Source of the DNA: Salvator merianae | Lineage: Eukaryota; Chordata; Lepidosauria; Squamata; Teiidae | Assembly: GCA_003586115.2 (NCBI GenBank) | Contig: QVOM02000029.1 | Coordinates: 31,898,625 to 31,962,624, forward strand | Reading direction: 5' to 3' | Length of the DNA stretch: 64,000 bases | Shown here: positions 13,185 to 37,853 of the stretch, piece by piece | Layout of the letters: each line of letters opens with the position of its first letter | How positions within the stretch are numbered: position 1 is the first letter of the stretch | Made by a program: the position numbers and the translations under genes | Notes under the pieces: generated by a model | The model's input: the letters and a program-made list of their open reading frames with translations, nothing else | Databases searched by the model: none | What the model was told of the DNA's origin: nothing

Positions 13185-13719
13185 TCAGTGTGTTCTCTAA
13201 AGCTTAGAGCCCAATGAGACAGACGGAATGAAATAGATGTCCCAAGGCCAAAACCGTCAGGCTACATAATATCAGGCATCAAAATGATGCCCTCATTTTC
13301 AAAGGAACTGGGAATCAAAGGTGTTTAGTTATTTCTTAAAATTAGGACACATCTAAAAGTAGCACTCATAAGCAATGTCAATCTGGTGATCAAAATGTAG
13401 ATATGTTTCAGACTAAAAAGAAATCAAAGCCACATGCCCTACTGTTTATTCACTGGAAATTTTGAGATTTAAACCACTCTATGACTCAGTTCATTCATAA
13501 TTTGTGGATCAGGATCTCAGTCATTTAAGAGATGCTAGCACAATACTAATTTCTACATGCATACCGAAGTATCTGCATGAACTCCTTTTCCAAATCAAAA
13601 CCCCACATAGTTCCTTTTCAGTATAGCATTTAGTGCATGGCTGGCCAATCTATCATAGTGGTACCTGAGATGACACCCAAATAGGAATTTGTGGTGTATC
13701 TATTTGGCCTTGAAAAATA
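13185..13719. other. No recognised gene
   Basis: Nothing identified. The TGGTGTATCTATTTGG area near 13690 may be a fragment of a hAT-like element, too short to support. Confidence 0.45.
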
Positions 13720-14168
13720 ACATTTAAGAGGGCATCAGAATGAAGTTTATAAAATCATACATGGTGTGCAATAAGAGATTGCTCTATGAGGCCCACAAGC
13801 AGGAAATTTAGGGCTGACAAGGGGAAGTATTTTTTCACCAAGAGGGTCACTGTTCTATGGAATTTATTATCAGAGGGGGTGGTGATAGCCACTAGCCTGG
13901 ATGGTTTTAAGAAGGGGTTGGACACATTCATATAGAATAGGTGTATCAGTGGTTACTAAAATCGATTCCTAGGTACTGCCTCCAGGGTGGAGAGACAGGC
14001 AGGATGCCTATAAAGTCCATTTGCAGGGAGTCGAGAGCAGATGAAGGTTTTGCCTTTATCTTCTGCTTGAGAATGCCCAGAAGCAATTGGTGGGCCACTG
14101 CATGAGAAAGGATACTGGACTAGATGGGCTGTGGCCTGATCCAGCAAGGCTTCTCTTATGTTCTTATC
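13720..14168 (+). mobile_element. CR1/L3-type LINE 3' end
   Basis: Reads NEVYKIIHG, KYFFTKRVTVLWNLLSEGVV and SLDGFKKGLDTFI on the plus strand, the end of CR1 ORF2, then a 3'UTR with ACTAGATGGGCTGTGGCCTG and ATCCAGCAAGGCTTCTCTTA, ending in a TTCTTATG-type tail. 5'-truncated. Confidence 0.8.
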
Positions 14169-14879
14169 TTTGCAGAAGTGGGGAAATTCTCACCTGACAC
14201 CTAATTTGCTCTGCACTCCCACTTTTCCATCTCACAGTACTATCTGGATCCAGCTTACACAATAATCCACATCAATATGCACCCAGAGAACCATTAGAGT
14301 TACACCACTTATACTTTACATGAACACTTGTGTCTGCCTAAACTGACACCACTGATTCATTGCAAGGCTCTTTTGAAGTAGCTTAAAAGTCTTTCCCCCT
14401 ATTTCCTTATTACACAACAAATAATATAGAAACACACACTGCATTTCCTTGAAATTGCACAATATAGTAACACGTCATCCATCTGATGAAGGACGCACTT
14501 ATTCAAGGAACTTCCTTCTCTGCTGAAATAAAGCAGCTCCTGAGCTCTGTTGATTACATGGCGTTTGTTCAAAATGTATTCATCCACACAGGTTGTTGCT
14601 GGTTCTTGATCCTCTGCTCACCAGGAGGCATTTGTTCCCTTTTGATCCCCAAATCAGCATTTTTACTATTTTAACAGGACACTCTTACTAACTTTTGTAA
14701 ATGGCTCTGAATTTTGCATGAAGCAGCAGCATAAATATGTTTAAAAGGAAGTCAATGAAACTTGGGTCATGACAATATCCACACAGCATGGGAAGACCAC
14801 TATCCATGTGGCACCTCTTTTCCCCATGCATTAAGAATAATGCTACATCTGTATTGCTATTCTTCAGGCCTCCTGTTCT
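14169..14879. other. No recognised gene
   Basis: AT-rich sequence, nothing supported. Confidence 0.5.
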
Positions 14880-15125
14880 GCCCATCAAGATCACCACCAA
14901 GGGCTGCCCTGCAGCAGTCTTGACGGCTGGGGGGACTGCCTCTTGGCAGCTATCTTGATGGGTGGGGGTAGCTTCCCCTGCCATCAAGCTCACCACCAGG
15001 GAATCCTCAGCAGTGATCTTGATGGGCAGGTGGGGGGGGGTTGCCTCCCCTCCCCATCAAGTTGAACTGCAGTCTTGACATTGGGATACATGGGCTGCCT
15101 CCCCTTGCCACCAAGGTCGGCTGCA
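14880..15125. repeat. Diverged tandem repeat, units of roughly 55-100 bp
   Basis: CCATCAAGxTCACCACCAxGG, followed by GCAGxxxTCTTGA and a G-rich or CTGCCTCCCC stretch, recurs starting near 14881, 14981, 15053 and (shortened) 15108. Inverted forms (TCTTGATGGG) sit inside units, so each can form a hairpin. Confidence 0.5.
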
Positions 15126-15914
15126 ATCATTTCCTGTCTTCAGGGACTATTAAGACAGCCACTGAGGAGACCAATAAGTCATCTTGGGCAGGAGCACAGG
15201 GAAAGCAGGGTGGAGAAAGAACTCCAATAATTATTTTCCCACTCTACCATTCAAAACTACACCAGCAATTATGTGCATGCCAGCACGCTTCCTACACATT
15301 TAATGCACCACTAAAGGAAGAGGTCACGCAGACACTGCCGCCTTATGGCACAGTCATGGCACTATAAATGTGCCCATAACAGACATGCTAACTTCTGAGT
15401 TGTTGAAGGTCAACTTCACTCACTGATGATAGTTCTTCACTCTTACCCCTTAAGAAGCTGTGACATTAACAGTGAATACAGTACAGTCATAGTACCTTGC
15501 CTTTCCCTCAAATACAGTAGCTCAAAGGAAGAGCTAGGCTATATATCTAAATGTCCACCTACCCATACATTAGCTTACTGAGATTTTACTGGTGCCCTCC
15601 CTTTAGTGGTGTATTGCCTCTTTCCTGGCAACAAACCCAAGGCACCAACATAACTTCAACAGGGAGACAGGCAGAGATTGCACAGTGCTGTGTAGATAAT
15701 TCTATTCCTACTAACCCTGTTCTATTCCCAGAGAGGAGGTCCATGTCACTATGGGCCCAATAAGTGTTGATCCCAGGCCCCCCTCTCCTTGAGAAATGTT
15801 ATACCAGCGCTGTTCCGCTAAGGTCCCCCTGAGATCATGCCCCCAAACATGTGTCTTCTCTGTCCTCACCCCCATGGGTAATACATCTACCTACTATTTG
15901 GATCCACAGCCTGG
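15126..15914. other. No recognised gene
   Basis: No exon or repeat identified. Confidence 0.45.
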
Positions 15915-16400
15915 AGTTGCCTCCAGATGGTGAGAAGAAAGGGCAGGATCGTGTTTAGACCCCACAATTGCCTCTCGGCATCCCTGTCAGTCAGCAGGCC
16001 AAAATCCTGGGGCAATCCTGGGCCCTTACCTTGTCCAGCGTTTGCTCCCACAATGGCGTGATGGGTATTTCTGGGTATTCCAATGGTGCAAAAATACCCA
16101 GAAGTGCAGAAGTGCCAGCCCCCATGCTTGTGCAGTGGGCATTTTTAGTCCTGTTTCTCCCCCACGCTTGCACAGTGGGTATTTTCAATAATGTGGATCC
16201 TGGGAGCAAGCTCCCAGACAAGGTAAACAACATTGCTATTTTGAGAAAACCCAGGTTGGGAGTTCTTTCTCCTGGAATAGAGATATTTTAGGATGTCACC
16301 CCTATATCCTGGGGCTATGCTGGGATTGCCACAAATACATGTGGCAATCCCAGTATAGTGCCAGGATAATCCCAGGTTTTAGACTCTGTCTGGACACAGT
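15915..16400. mobile_element. MITE-like repeat (family of 50264)
   Basis: Left GTTGCCTCCAGATGG and right GTCTGGACACAG resemble the TIR GGGTGCCTCCAGAC of 50264-50660. The inner block GGGATTGCCACAAATACATG is shared with 12345. Internal repeats of CACGCTTGCACAGTGGGTAT type. Confidence 0.55.
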
Positions 16401-17384
16401 CACAATTCTGCTTTCAGATCCATCATGTGCTGTCTTGTACTCTGGAGAGGAAATGTGCAATGAACAACCTGACTTTTAAGACTGTATGGTTCATATAAGA
16501 TGCTTTGGTGGGAAGCAGTCATGCATGTCCATTTCAGATAATAGCAAGAATCTACCTTGCTATTAAATTCAAGAATGAAGATGGAAGAGGAAACACATTT
16601 TATGGTATCATAACCAAAAGATCCTCTAGTTAAGTTGTAATGATGCTCATTCTAGTTATACAGACGTATCTTGATATATGCACTTTTTGTCAAGGTAGCT
16701 TTGCTATTGCAGTTCAGTCTCTGAAAAACCTTTAACTACATGTGGATGCACATTGCTGCAGGCATCATGGTTGGCATCTGTGTGTTTCAGCATTGTAGTC
16801 TGCACAAATCCTTGTCCGGGTGTGCAGTGAGTCGGCTTCCTGTATGGAATCTGTGTGGTGCAAGGTCCAGACATGGCATTTAGGGGCTTTGGCATTACTG
16901 ATCATAGATCCCCCCCCCCCTTTCAATGCAGGTTCCTTTCCTCCACTGGCTTGTAAAGAGAGACCCCTATTCAAGTCAACAGAAATTATCAAACAGATCA
17001 GTCCATCCTGTACAAGTCAAAGAAGAATTCTTATCCTCCACTGACTTGCATCAAGAAACCAATACTCCATTCAAGTCACTGTAACTTTCAAATAGGGTGG
17101 ACAACTCAATGCAAGTCATTGGAACCCCCCAGTTTTACGCTGAAGTCAATTGCTCAGTATACATGTTCCTCTTTACATGCCAATTTCCCAGAATGTGTAA
17201 ATCAAGGTACAACTGTATTATAATGTGTTGTTAACATGAGTTACCTGCTCATGAATGACAAACGTGAAAAGGTTCAGTGTGATTTACTTACTGTAATGTG
17301 TTCCCGTAATGCAAACCATCAAGTCGATCTTATAAACTTTGGTTGATCTGAAGTTGGTTGACAAAGTTTGATTTAGTTATTTAA
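16401..17384. other. No recognised gene
   Basis: AT-rich. C-run at 16911-16921. A motif like TCAAGTCAACAGAAATTATC recurs loosely between 16970 and 17130 (ACTTGCATCAAGAAACC, CAAGTCACTGTAACTTTC, CAAGTCATTGGAACCCC), perhaps a short decayed tandem repeat of about 60 bp. Confidence 0.45.
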
Positions 17385-17840
17385 TTTCAGTAACTTCCAA
17401 ATAACTGAGGATCTTTGGGTGGTTTACAAAGATTCAAAACATAGATTAAACTATAAAGCAAAGATACATAAAACAAGCAATACATTAAAATATTAGAATA
17501 AAGATTAAAACTATGGCTGCACGTCCATTACACTGCAAAGGCACCTGACATGAAGCCAATATCAGTTATGCCCAAGGAAATTAGCTGCCCTGAGGGCCTG
17601 ATTAAGGTGCCTTTATTGCATAATGGAGATACAAATGCCTAGGCAATTTTTTAAAAAGTCTTAACCTGGCACTTAAAATTATATAATGGAGCCAAGCAGA
17701 TCTCTCTGGGGAGGCTATTCCAGAGCCTTAGAGCCACCACTAACAAAGCCCTTTCCTTAACAGCCTCTCATTACAGATGGTAGCATGTGGCACTCATATT
17801 TCCATCCCATCTCTAATCTACCATTTTTAACTTAGAATGT
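17385..17840 (-). mobile_element. L2 LINE 3' end, minus strand
   Basis: Minus-strand L2 3'UTR-like sequence (17390-17510). The minus strand around 17745 reads RALLVVALRLWNSL, the L2 ORF2 C-terminal motif. Decayed. Confidence 0.65.
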
Positions 17841-18173
17841 TCATGAGAGGGGGGAGGGGCAGACTGGTGTGTGAATGATCCTGCCTGTGAACCAGCCCCT
17901 CAGAGGTGCTTTTTTTTACTGCATGTGAACACAGTCTTCATCTGGAAGGGGCACATGGAACAAGGTTTCCTTATTCACAGTTGTTGCTGTTTTTTAAACA
18001 GTGGAAGCAATAAAGGAATCTCATTGTTTAAAAAAAGGTGATGTGAAGGGGATGACAATCAGTAATGGATGTTTGTAATATTCACCACTAAATCATTTTT
18101 CCCAGTTGAACTCTGTTGGCATGCAAATATTACACTTTCATTCAGGACATCAAATGAACTGCCTATTTAGGGC

Positions 18174-18309
18174 ACAGCTGCTTAATTTGAAATCCTCCAC
18201 ATGTTCCAGAATTAGAACTCCCAACATTCCATGCCCCAGTGGGCTGGCACAGAATACTGGGAGTTGTAGTTCTAGAGCACCTGGAGGGGTACAAGTTCAG
18301 CAGGCCTGG
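18174..18309. mobile_element. Hairpin MITE
   Basis: Left CAGCTGCTTAATTTGAAATC and inward-read right CAGGCCTGCTGAACTTGTAC, with arms converging on GAACTCCCAACATTCC and GGGAGTTGTAGTTC. The ACTCCCA/TGGGAGT arms are a hallmark of an abundant squamate hairpin family. Confidence 0.55.
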
Positions 18310-18364
18310 ACTAAGGGTTAGCAATGCTTTCCCACAGTGCCACCATTCATGTCAGCATTTAGGA

Positions 18365-18800
18365 GGGTGCTCAATATCAAAGGCCTAGGTTAAGAGGTAC
18401 ATTTCTTTAAACAAGTGCCACAAGTTATAAAGGTTGGCACCTGGTATATCTCAGCCAGAAGGTAATTCCAAAGTCTGGGGCACACTACAGAGAAAGCCTT
18501 CTACATACCACCTTCTACATACCACCATCTCTTATCTTCTGAGGTTGACAGAACTAGATGAAGGGTCTTTCCTTGGGATCTTAGTATCTGGGCAGATTGG
18601 TCTGGGAGAAGTTGCTCCTTCAGATATTTGGAGTCCAGCCATTGAGGTCTGTACCTATGTCAACACTGTGAATGAGGCTCAGTAGCAAATAAGCAACTAG
18701 TAAATCTTTCAAGACTGGGGTGATGTGTGTTGGGCCAAAAAAAACCATCAACAGTCAGGTCACTGCAGTCTGCACTAGTTCCAGCTTCTGTTTAAAGTAC
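18365..18800 (-). mobile_element. L2 LINE fragment, minus strand
   Basis: The minus strand reads AFSVVCPRLWNYLLAEIYQV near 18440-18500 and KLELVQTAVT near 18765-18790, the two L2 ORF2 motifs in the right order. Confidence 0.7.
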
Positions 18801-19949
18801 ACATATTTTAAAAATGTATATCATTCTTAGTCAAGTCCATTGATTTTACAGCCTCCAAAAGAAAAAAATATACATAATATTTTAAAATATGATGTACACA
18901 TCTTTTAAAAATTAAATACTCTTATTCTTCCACCCGACATTTACCATCCATGTACAGATCTCCAAAAATCACAACCCAAATAGTTGGGCTGACCGACACA
19001 CTTAGAATTACTTTGCTCAAAAGTGTTCACCATTTAGCACCGCCCCCCTAGTTCTGCATTCATCATCTATCGTATCAATCTACGCTAAAACATTTCTTTC
19101 TTCTTCTGCATATCTCAGCTCTGTTTTACCCCATCACCATTGCCACTATTGCCCTCATTCTTCACTGTTTTCCTCCCACTGGCTCGGCTTATCTCTCCCC
19201 CCTAAAACTTCCCTCTCCTTCATTTCCCCCATAAGGTATGCAATGGCTAACTTGGCATCACTCACTTCATCACATCTTCTTTCTCACACTAGTCCAAATG
19301 TGCATAATTGCCATTTATCTAATTAGGATGGTGTATAGGCAGTTCTCAAGCAGAAGGCAGCCCAGCAGAAAGGAATTTGGCCTAAACAAGCACAGGGCCA
19401 ACAGTGAAGATGGCCAATAACTGGTCATGGAAGGAAGGGGATTCTTTCTAGATGGCCTGGTTTTGCTCTGAGGACAACCCAGCACCTATATAGGTCCACT
19501 ATTTTAACCCTGTTGTGCAAACCACATATAGTTGAAATAATCATGTATGCTTCTCCTACCTGTCTCATGTGTTCATTTTTAAAATTCTATTTATCATATA
19601 TATCATTTAAACTATATACTTCTTTTAGATATTAGAATGTTACCTTGTAAGTTCCTTTTTTTGCCAAATGCTATGTACAAGGATAGCACTAAAAAATAAC
19701 AAAATGAGCCAAACTCTTAAAAAAATAACCAATTAATATGAGACATTCCAAAATCAGGATTTTGTCAGACTGGGGTTCTTTTAGAAAGCAGATGGGATTT
19801 TTTGGTGTTTAGCAATCCTTAGGTTTACATACAAATTAAACATAGGTCCATCTGAGCCAGAACTTGGCTGACATATATTAGCTCCAGAAATAAAACTCCC
19901 CCAATACATCTTCTCTGCCTCAGAACTCCAAAAGCTGCTGCTTCTATTT
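18801..19949. other. No recognised gene
   Basis: AT-rich to about 19000, then a C/T-rich stretch. Nothing supported. Confidence 0.5.
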
Positions 19950-20360
19950 ACTAATTTGTATAGCTGCCCAATGATGAGATGTACTCTGGACAGCTCATAA
20001 TAGAAATACATTAAAATATATAGAAAGATCCATATATAACATAACAATATATAAAAACAGTATAATTAGAACATGTTATTAAAAACAAAGTACAATTTAG
20101 AACAGTCATGTAGACCTCTTAAGATGTTTAGGTGAATAAAAAGGTCTTCACTTGTCACCCAAAGGCATACAAGGTTGGCACCAGGTACATGTCTGTGTGG
20201 AGGCTATTCCAGAGCCTGAGTGCCATCACTAAGAAGGCCCTTCCCCTTTTGACCACACATTTTAATTCAATTAGAGGGGCACAGAGAACAGATCTTCATT
20301 TGCTGATCACAAACACAAACAGGTCAAAAGCCACACTTTGCTGTAGGAGGTAGAAGTGAG
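19950..20360 (-). mobile_element. L2 LINE 3' end, minus strand
   Basis: The minus strand near 20150-20255 reads RLWNSLHTDMYLVPTLYAFG, then VKTFLF, the L2 ORF2 end, followed by an AT-rich 3'UTR toward 19950. Confidence 0.65.
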
Positions 20361-21639
20361 GCATGGATGTAAAAAACAAAAAACAAAAAAACACTGAAAC
20401 TTCTTAAGGATTAATATATTTATTTCAGCTTAAATATTTGTGGACTAAAGTTTATTTCATCTGATGCAGGTTGTATAATTCTCAGTTGCAGGAATATAAA
20501 CACGTACAATTGTAAGGGGACTGGGGGTTTGAAGCACTGGGACCAAAGACAATTTAAATAAAAATGTAACTACAGCCAGCCCTTGTATAATAGTATGGTT
20601 TTGTTCCCACATATCACCATAAAAAGAAAAACCATGTTATGCAAGTAGTTGCCTCCTGTAGAAAACCTAGAATTAGAGGAACCACGGAAGCCTAGTCTAC
20701 CAAGGTAAGGCAGCAGCACCATAGACAAGAAGCCCAGACTATCAGTAACTAAGTATTTCTGCAAAGGAGAAATCCAGCCCACTAAATGCATCAGTGGTTT
20801 GGTGCAGGGGAGGAGCCAACCTACCAATGCACTGCAGGGGGAGCTCCAGTCTACCAGTGTACATACAACACACAGAGGTGCCTCAGAAGACAAATCAGGT
20901 TACGAAATGTTTCCAGGACTGCTTTAAACAATCAAATTTTACCATCCATTTAAGGGCAAAACCATCTAATAAAAGCCCAGTTCTACTAGGAATTACTATA
21001 ACAACAATTCTGTTCAGATCCTAAGTCCACACATGGCCCTTATACAACAGCAGCAATACTAAGGTAACCAAAATGTATTCTGTGAAAGGAATCACTTTCT
21101 TCAGATTAAATGAAAAGAACAAAACTTTTAAATGAATCGAAGTTGAGCAGCTTCCAATGGAAGACATATGTTGAAATTCCTGTGTTCATGTATGGTCATT
21201 GTTTTCTAAAGTGGTTCTCAAGTTTCAAACATTCTCTGCATACCTTAGTCATTAGTTACTACTGGGAGGAGCTCATTAGTCCATCCACCAGTTGTTCCGG
21301 CCCAGAGCTTCAAGGCAACCTAATATGACAGCAGTAGGCACAATAATCAAAATATTGTTTTATAAAAATGCAATTTAAGAACCAGCAAAAGCAACCACAT
21401 AGGACTGAATATGAAAGCAATTAGAAATCCTGATACAGCCATTTAGTAAGTGGTTACTGGTACTTTGATCCCACAAAATATAATGGTCTATAAGAATTGT
21501 TTACATACTGATGGTACAAATGATGACTTGGGAGTCAAAAAAGGTGTGTTGTACGCTATGTTGTCATAAGACTTCAAATTCTAAGTTGTTTCCCTAACTA
21601 CACTGCTTACGTTTTACAACCGACATCATATTTCTATGC
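20361..21639. other. No recognised gene
   Basis: No supportable feature. The 107-codon minus frame at 20570-20893 has no recognised homology. Confidence 0.5.
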
Positions 21640-21855
21640 AGCTTAGGAAGTGGAGGTGATGGAATTACAGCTGAACTATTTAAAATCTTAAATGATGCTA
21701 CTGTTTAAGTGCTGCACTCAATATGACAGCAGATTTGGAAAACTCAATAGTGGTCACTGTATTAGAAAAAGCCAGTGTGCATTCCAATACCAAAGAAGGG
21801 CAATGCCAAAGAATGTTCAAACTACCAAAAAACTGCTAGGGCTCCTTTCACATCC
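21640..21855 (+). mobile_element. BovB (RTE) LINE, RT fragment, left part
   Basis: Reads GITAELFKILNDAT and IPIPKKGNAKECSNY-like sequence with frameshifts, the BovB RT region. Resumes at 22622 after an L2 insertion. Confidence 0.75.
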
Positions 21856-22621
21856 TATTTATATTTTTATCCCACCCTTTATCCAGGCTGAGTCACAATA
21901 AAATCGACATAAAAACAGGTAAAACAAGTTAGTTAAAATAGTGACAATGCCTGCATTGTTAGTGGAGGCTGTTCCCTCTGCCAAAGGACAGGGTAAAGAG
22001 GTGTATCTTCACCTGTCGTCTAAGTGCATATAAATAGGGTGCCTGATGCACCTTGGAGGCAAGATTATTCCATAACTTCGGGGCTATGACTGATAATGCC
22101 CTCCCACACGCCCTCACCTCCCTAACTGCTGAAGGGAATGACACCACCAAGAGAGCCTCACTGGCAGATCTTAGGGGACAGGCAGGTCTACATGGGAGGA
22201 AGGGTTCCTTTAGATTTTCAGGGCCCAAGCTGTTAAGGCCATTATAAATTAATGCTAATACCTTGAGCAGCAAACAGGCAGCCAGTGAAATTCTTTTAGG
22301 ATCAGTTAGGAGTGCCAGTTAGGAGTCAAGCTGCTGCAATCTGCACCAGTTGCAGCTTTTGAACTGCCCCATACCCATTACAACAGTCCAATCTGGAAGC
22401 TACCAGAGCATGGATTACTGTGGCCAGACTGTCCCTGAAGGGGCTGTAACTGGCAAACTAATCATAGCTGGAGGTATGTGCTCCTGGTTACTGCCTCCAC
22501 CTGAGCTTCAAGTGTCAGCACAGAGTCCAAGAGTACCCCCAGATTACGCCCCTGACCCTTTCAGGGCAAAGAAAGCCCATCAAAAACAGGATGCCTCCTT
22601 TCTGCAAGGGTTGCCTCCCCT
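21856..22621 (-). mobile_element. L2 LINE 3' end inserted into BovB, minus strand
   Basis: The minus strand from about 22270 to 21960 reads LIYNGLNSLGPENLKEPFLP, RACGRALSVIAPKLWNNLAS and RRQVKIHLFTL, the L2 ORF2 C-terminus. Upstream are LQLVQIAAA-like and GVTLDSVLTLEAQV-like motifs, and the 3' tail reads ATAAATA at 21857. The best preserved L2 here. The BovB reading continues on both sides. Confidence 0.8.
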
Positions 22622-23060
22622 TTAGCAAGGTTATGCTCAAGATCCTGCAAACCAGACTTCAGTAAGATGTGAACCAAGAACTACAAAAAGTGCAAGCTGG
22701 TTTCTAAAGAGGCAAAGGAAAAAGAAATCAAATAGCCAGCATTCACTGGATTATGGAGAAAGCAAGGGAGTTTCAGACAAATTTCTGCTTCGTCGACTAC
22801 ACTAAAACCTACAAATGTGGCAAGTTCTTATAGAGATAGGCGTGTCCGATCACTTTCCCTGTCTCCTGTGAAACCTGTATGTAAGTCAAGAAGCAATAGT
22901 TTAATTGAACATGGAACAACTGATTGGTTCAAGACTGGGAAAAGAGTGGGACAAAGCTGTATATTGTCACCTCACCCTATTTAATGTATATGCGGAGTAC
23001 ATCATGCAGAATGCCAGGCTGGATTAATCAAAAACTGGAACTAAGATTGCTAAGGGTATA
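22622..23060 (+). mobile_element. BovB (RTE) LINE, RT fragment, right part
   Basis: Continues with KVMLKILQxRLQ-like sequence (GCTCAAGATCCTGCAAACC), then NMEQLIGSRLGKEWDKA and LFNVYAEYIMQNA, typical BovB RT. Stops and frameshifts throughout. Confidence 0.75.
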
Positions 23061-23308
23061 TTGTTAATTGGTGTTTGATGTTAGTTTCTGTAAGTCATTT
23101 CAGTACCCAAACTTGATGACTGAAATGCCAAACGGTATATATATATGTAGAAATAAGATTATACAGTTCTGACAGATATCGACAGTAGAAAGAGTTGAAT
23201 TAAATCTCAAATAATTATAAAGTTTCCCCTTTTTAATACAATAAAATAAGATGACTTCTTTGTCACTACCCTAAAAAAATTTACCATCACTGTGAGCATT
23301 AAAACCCT

Positions 23309-23691
23309 TTGCGCATGCGTTCAAAAATGCTAACGTCACGTCCTCCAAATGGCAAAAAATCTTATTTAGACTGGAATAGCTCACTCGCTACTTTTCTTCC
23401 GCATGCGCAAACAGGTTAACAACAACTAAAGGCAAGTGCGCTTGCGTCTCATTCTTTCTTACCATTGTCCCTCCGTCTCAGACAGACAATTCTGATGACC
23501 AGTCTGCTTTGCGGCTGTCAACTACACATGCGCAACCTATTGCTCCCCTCCCGCCTGAGCACCTGCCCCAATTCGTATAGTATGGCGTCAGACGCAACCA
23601 CCACGTGTTCTTACTTCACCTCTTTCTTCTTCCTCTTTCCTTTTTTCCCTTTTCTCTGCTCCTTCCTCGGGGCGGGGCAAAGCGCCTGCGC
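23309..23691. promoter_or_regulatory. Cluster of NRF1-like palindromic motifs
   Basis: The upstream region repeats GCGCATGC-like motifs: TGCGCATGCGT at 23310-23320, CCGCATGCGCAA at 23399-23410, GTGCGCTTGCG at about 23436-23446, CATGCGCAA near 23527 and CTGCGCA near 23686. They resemble the NRF1 consensus YGCGCAYGCGCR, several as imperfect or half sites. Binding is inferred. Confidence 0.45.
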
Positions 23692-23747
23692 ATTCAGACC
23701 TTTCAGTGCGTGGCGTGCTGTACGGTGGAGGCGGCTGGGGGCGGGGC
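23669..23747 (+). promoter_or_regulatory. PABPC1: GC boxes (Sp1-type) upstream of TATA
   Basis: GGGGCGGGGC occurs at 23669-23678 and GGGGGCGGGGC at 23737-23747, directly upstream of the TATA box. Both match Sp1/KLF GC boxes. Confidence 0.6.
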
Positions 23748-23749
23748 GT

Positions 23750-23779
23750 CTATATATACTTTGCGGCCGGGGCGGCGGC

Positions 23780-23790
<11 letters not shown>
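23750..23790 (+). promoter_or_regulatory. PABPC1: PABPC1 core promoter: TATA box and TOP-like start
   Basis: TATATATA lies at 23751-23758. About 22-29 bp downstream the sequence CCTCCCCCTT (23779-23788) fits a 5'-terminal oligopyrimidine start, with transcription likely beginning at the C near 23780. Mammalian PABPC1 is a known TOP mRNA under mTOR/LARP1 control, so the motif and its spacing agree with the gene. The exact start is inferred. Confidence 0.8.
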
Positions 23791-36557
<12,767 letters not shown>

Positions 36558-36558
36558 C

Positions 36559-37417
36559 GTAAGTGCTCTGAAAAATAGACTTCAAATGCAGACATAAAGC
36601 TGTGTGATGCTGTTCAAGTTTGCTACTCCAGGTGACATAACACAGCAGCCTGCTCCAGTGCAGGACATGATTGCTCAAGAGGTGGCAGGGATTTTTGCTG
36701 CAATTCTTCTAGATCTGAAAACAGTATTCTCCCTGCATTCTTTTTGAACTGAGATCAAGTCTATCAGTGGATGGTCATAAAGAGACCATACAAAAACTTT
36801 TATTTCTCCTCTCCCCCACCTTATCACCCTATGTTTGTATAGTAATGCAGAACAAACCTTGTGGAACTCCAGCAGTGCTAAGAATTGTAGTTTGCACAAG
36901 TAGAGAAATTTTATTTAGGATTATTTTTCAGATTTTTGACTGGCTGGTCAACACAACACTGTAATATAGGAGTGCTTAAATTGTGGCTCCCTAGAGATGT
37001 CAAACTATAGTCCCCATAATTAGGACATAAAGAGATCTGCAAGGCTTGAACAGTGATTTGCTGTGTGCTTGGGATCTCCCTGCAGCACAGCAAACCAGGC
37101 TTTGATGTGAATAACCAATCACTGCTCTGCCTCGCCAGTGCTCTCCATGTACTAGTCATGGGAATTGCAGTCTGAGCAGTTTGGTAGGTGCAATTTCAGC
37201 ACGATGTTCCTTTGATGGCAGTTACTTTTTTCCTGACAAAAAAAAAATATTGTTTTAGGGCAACAGAACCCTAAATTCTCAGAAGACTGAGATGAAGCAC
37301 TATAGAATGTCTGCTTTTCTCACTTTTTAGCTCTAACTTTTATCAGAACTTTTGTTTCAGAACAAGTTGTATATTTGTATTAATCTCTTACTAATATTTG
37401 AATTTTTTTGGTTACAG
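36559..37417 (+). other. PABPC1: PABPC1 intron 14, within the 3'UTR
   Basis: GTAAGT donor directly after the stop and GTTACAG acceptor before the last exon. It contains a degenerate hairpin element at about 36969-37204. No coding function. Confidence 0.85.
36969..37204. mobile_element. Degenerate hairpin MITE in intron 14
   Basis: Left arm GAGTGCTTAAATTGTGGCTC and the inward-read right arm GTGCTGAAATTGCACCTACC align with gaps, and both carry an ACTxxAxTCCCATxA-like segment. It resembles the small hairpin elements at 18174, 45101 and 61376. Confidence 0.45.
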
Positions 37418-37853
37418 AAGATCCGGGACTACACATTATGATTTCGCTTCACCGAAGAAAAATATCTAAACATGGAAAAACTACTAAATATTGAGAAAAA
37501 ACATTGCAAAATATAAAATAAATAAAAAAAGGAAAGGAAACTTTGAAGCTTATGTACACAACAAATGCCAGGACTAGAAAAACTCCTAGTCCTAGATTAC
37601 CTATTGATTTAAAATATAAAAAAATAGCAAAAGTTTAAAAAAAAAACAAATTAATGTTTTATAAACCCGGGGAAAAGAATTTTCAGCACAGTACAAAAAA
37701 TTTAAAGCATTCCTTTCTTTAATTTTGTAATTTACTGTGGAAAAGCTCAGATTATCACTACTGTTGTAGTTAACAGTAAGAATTGGTAGCTGAGCAAGGA
37801 AACAATTTGGATTATAAAATTCTTGCTTTAATAAAAATTCCTTAAACACTGAT
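37418..37853 (+). other. PABPC1: PABPC1 exon 15: 3' untranslated region
   Basis: Starts AAGATCCGGGAC after the acceptor. Long stretches agree with the mammalian PABPC1 3'UTR as I remember it, including CTTCACCGAAGAAAAATATC, TTTGTAATTTACTGTGG and ATTATAAAATTCTTGC. It is entirely non-coding. The cleavage site is placed about 18-20 nt after the AATAAA. Confidence 0.85.

Noticed and set aside
22869..22960. Possible host exon with NMEQLIGSRLGKEW reading
   Set aside because: It is BovB reverse transcriptase, found again on the minus strand at 54600.
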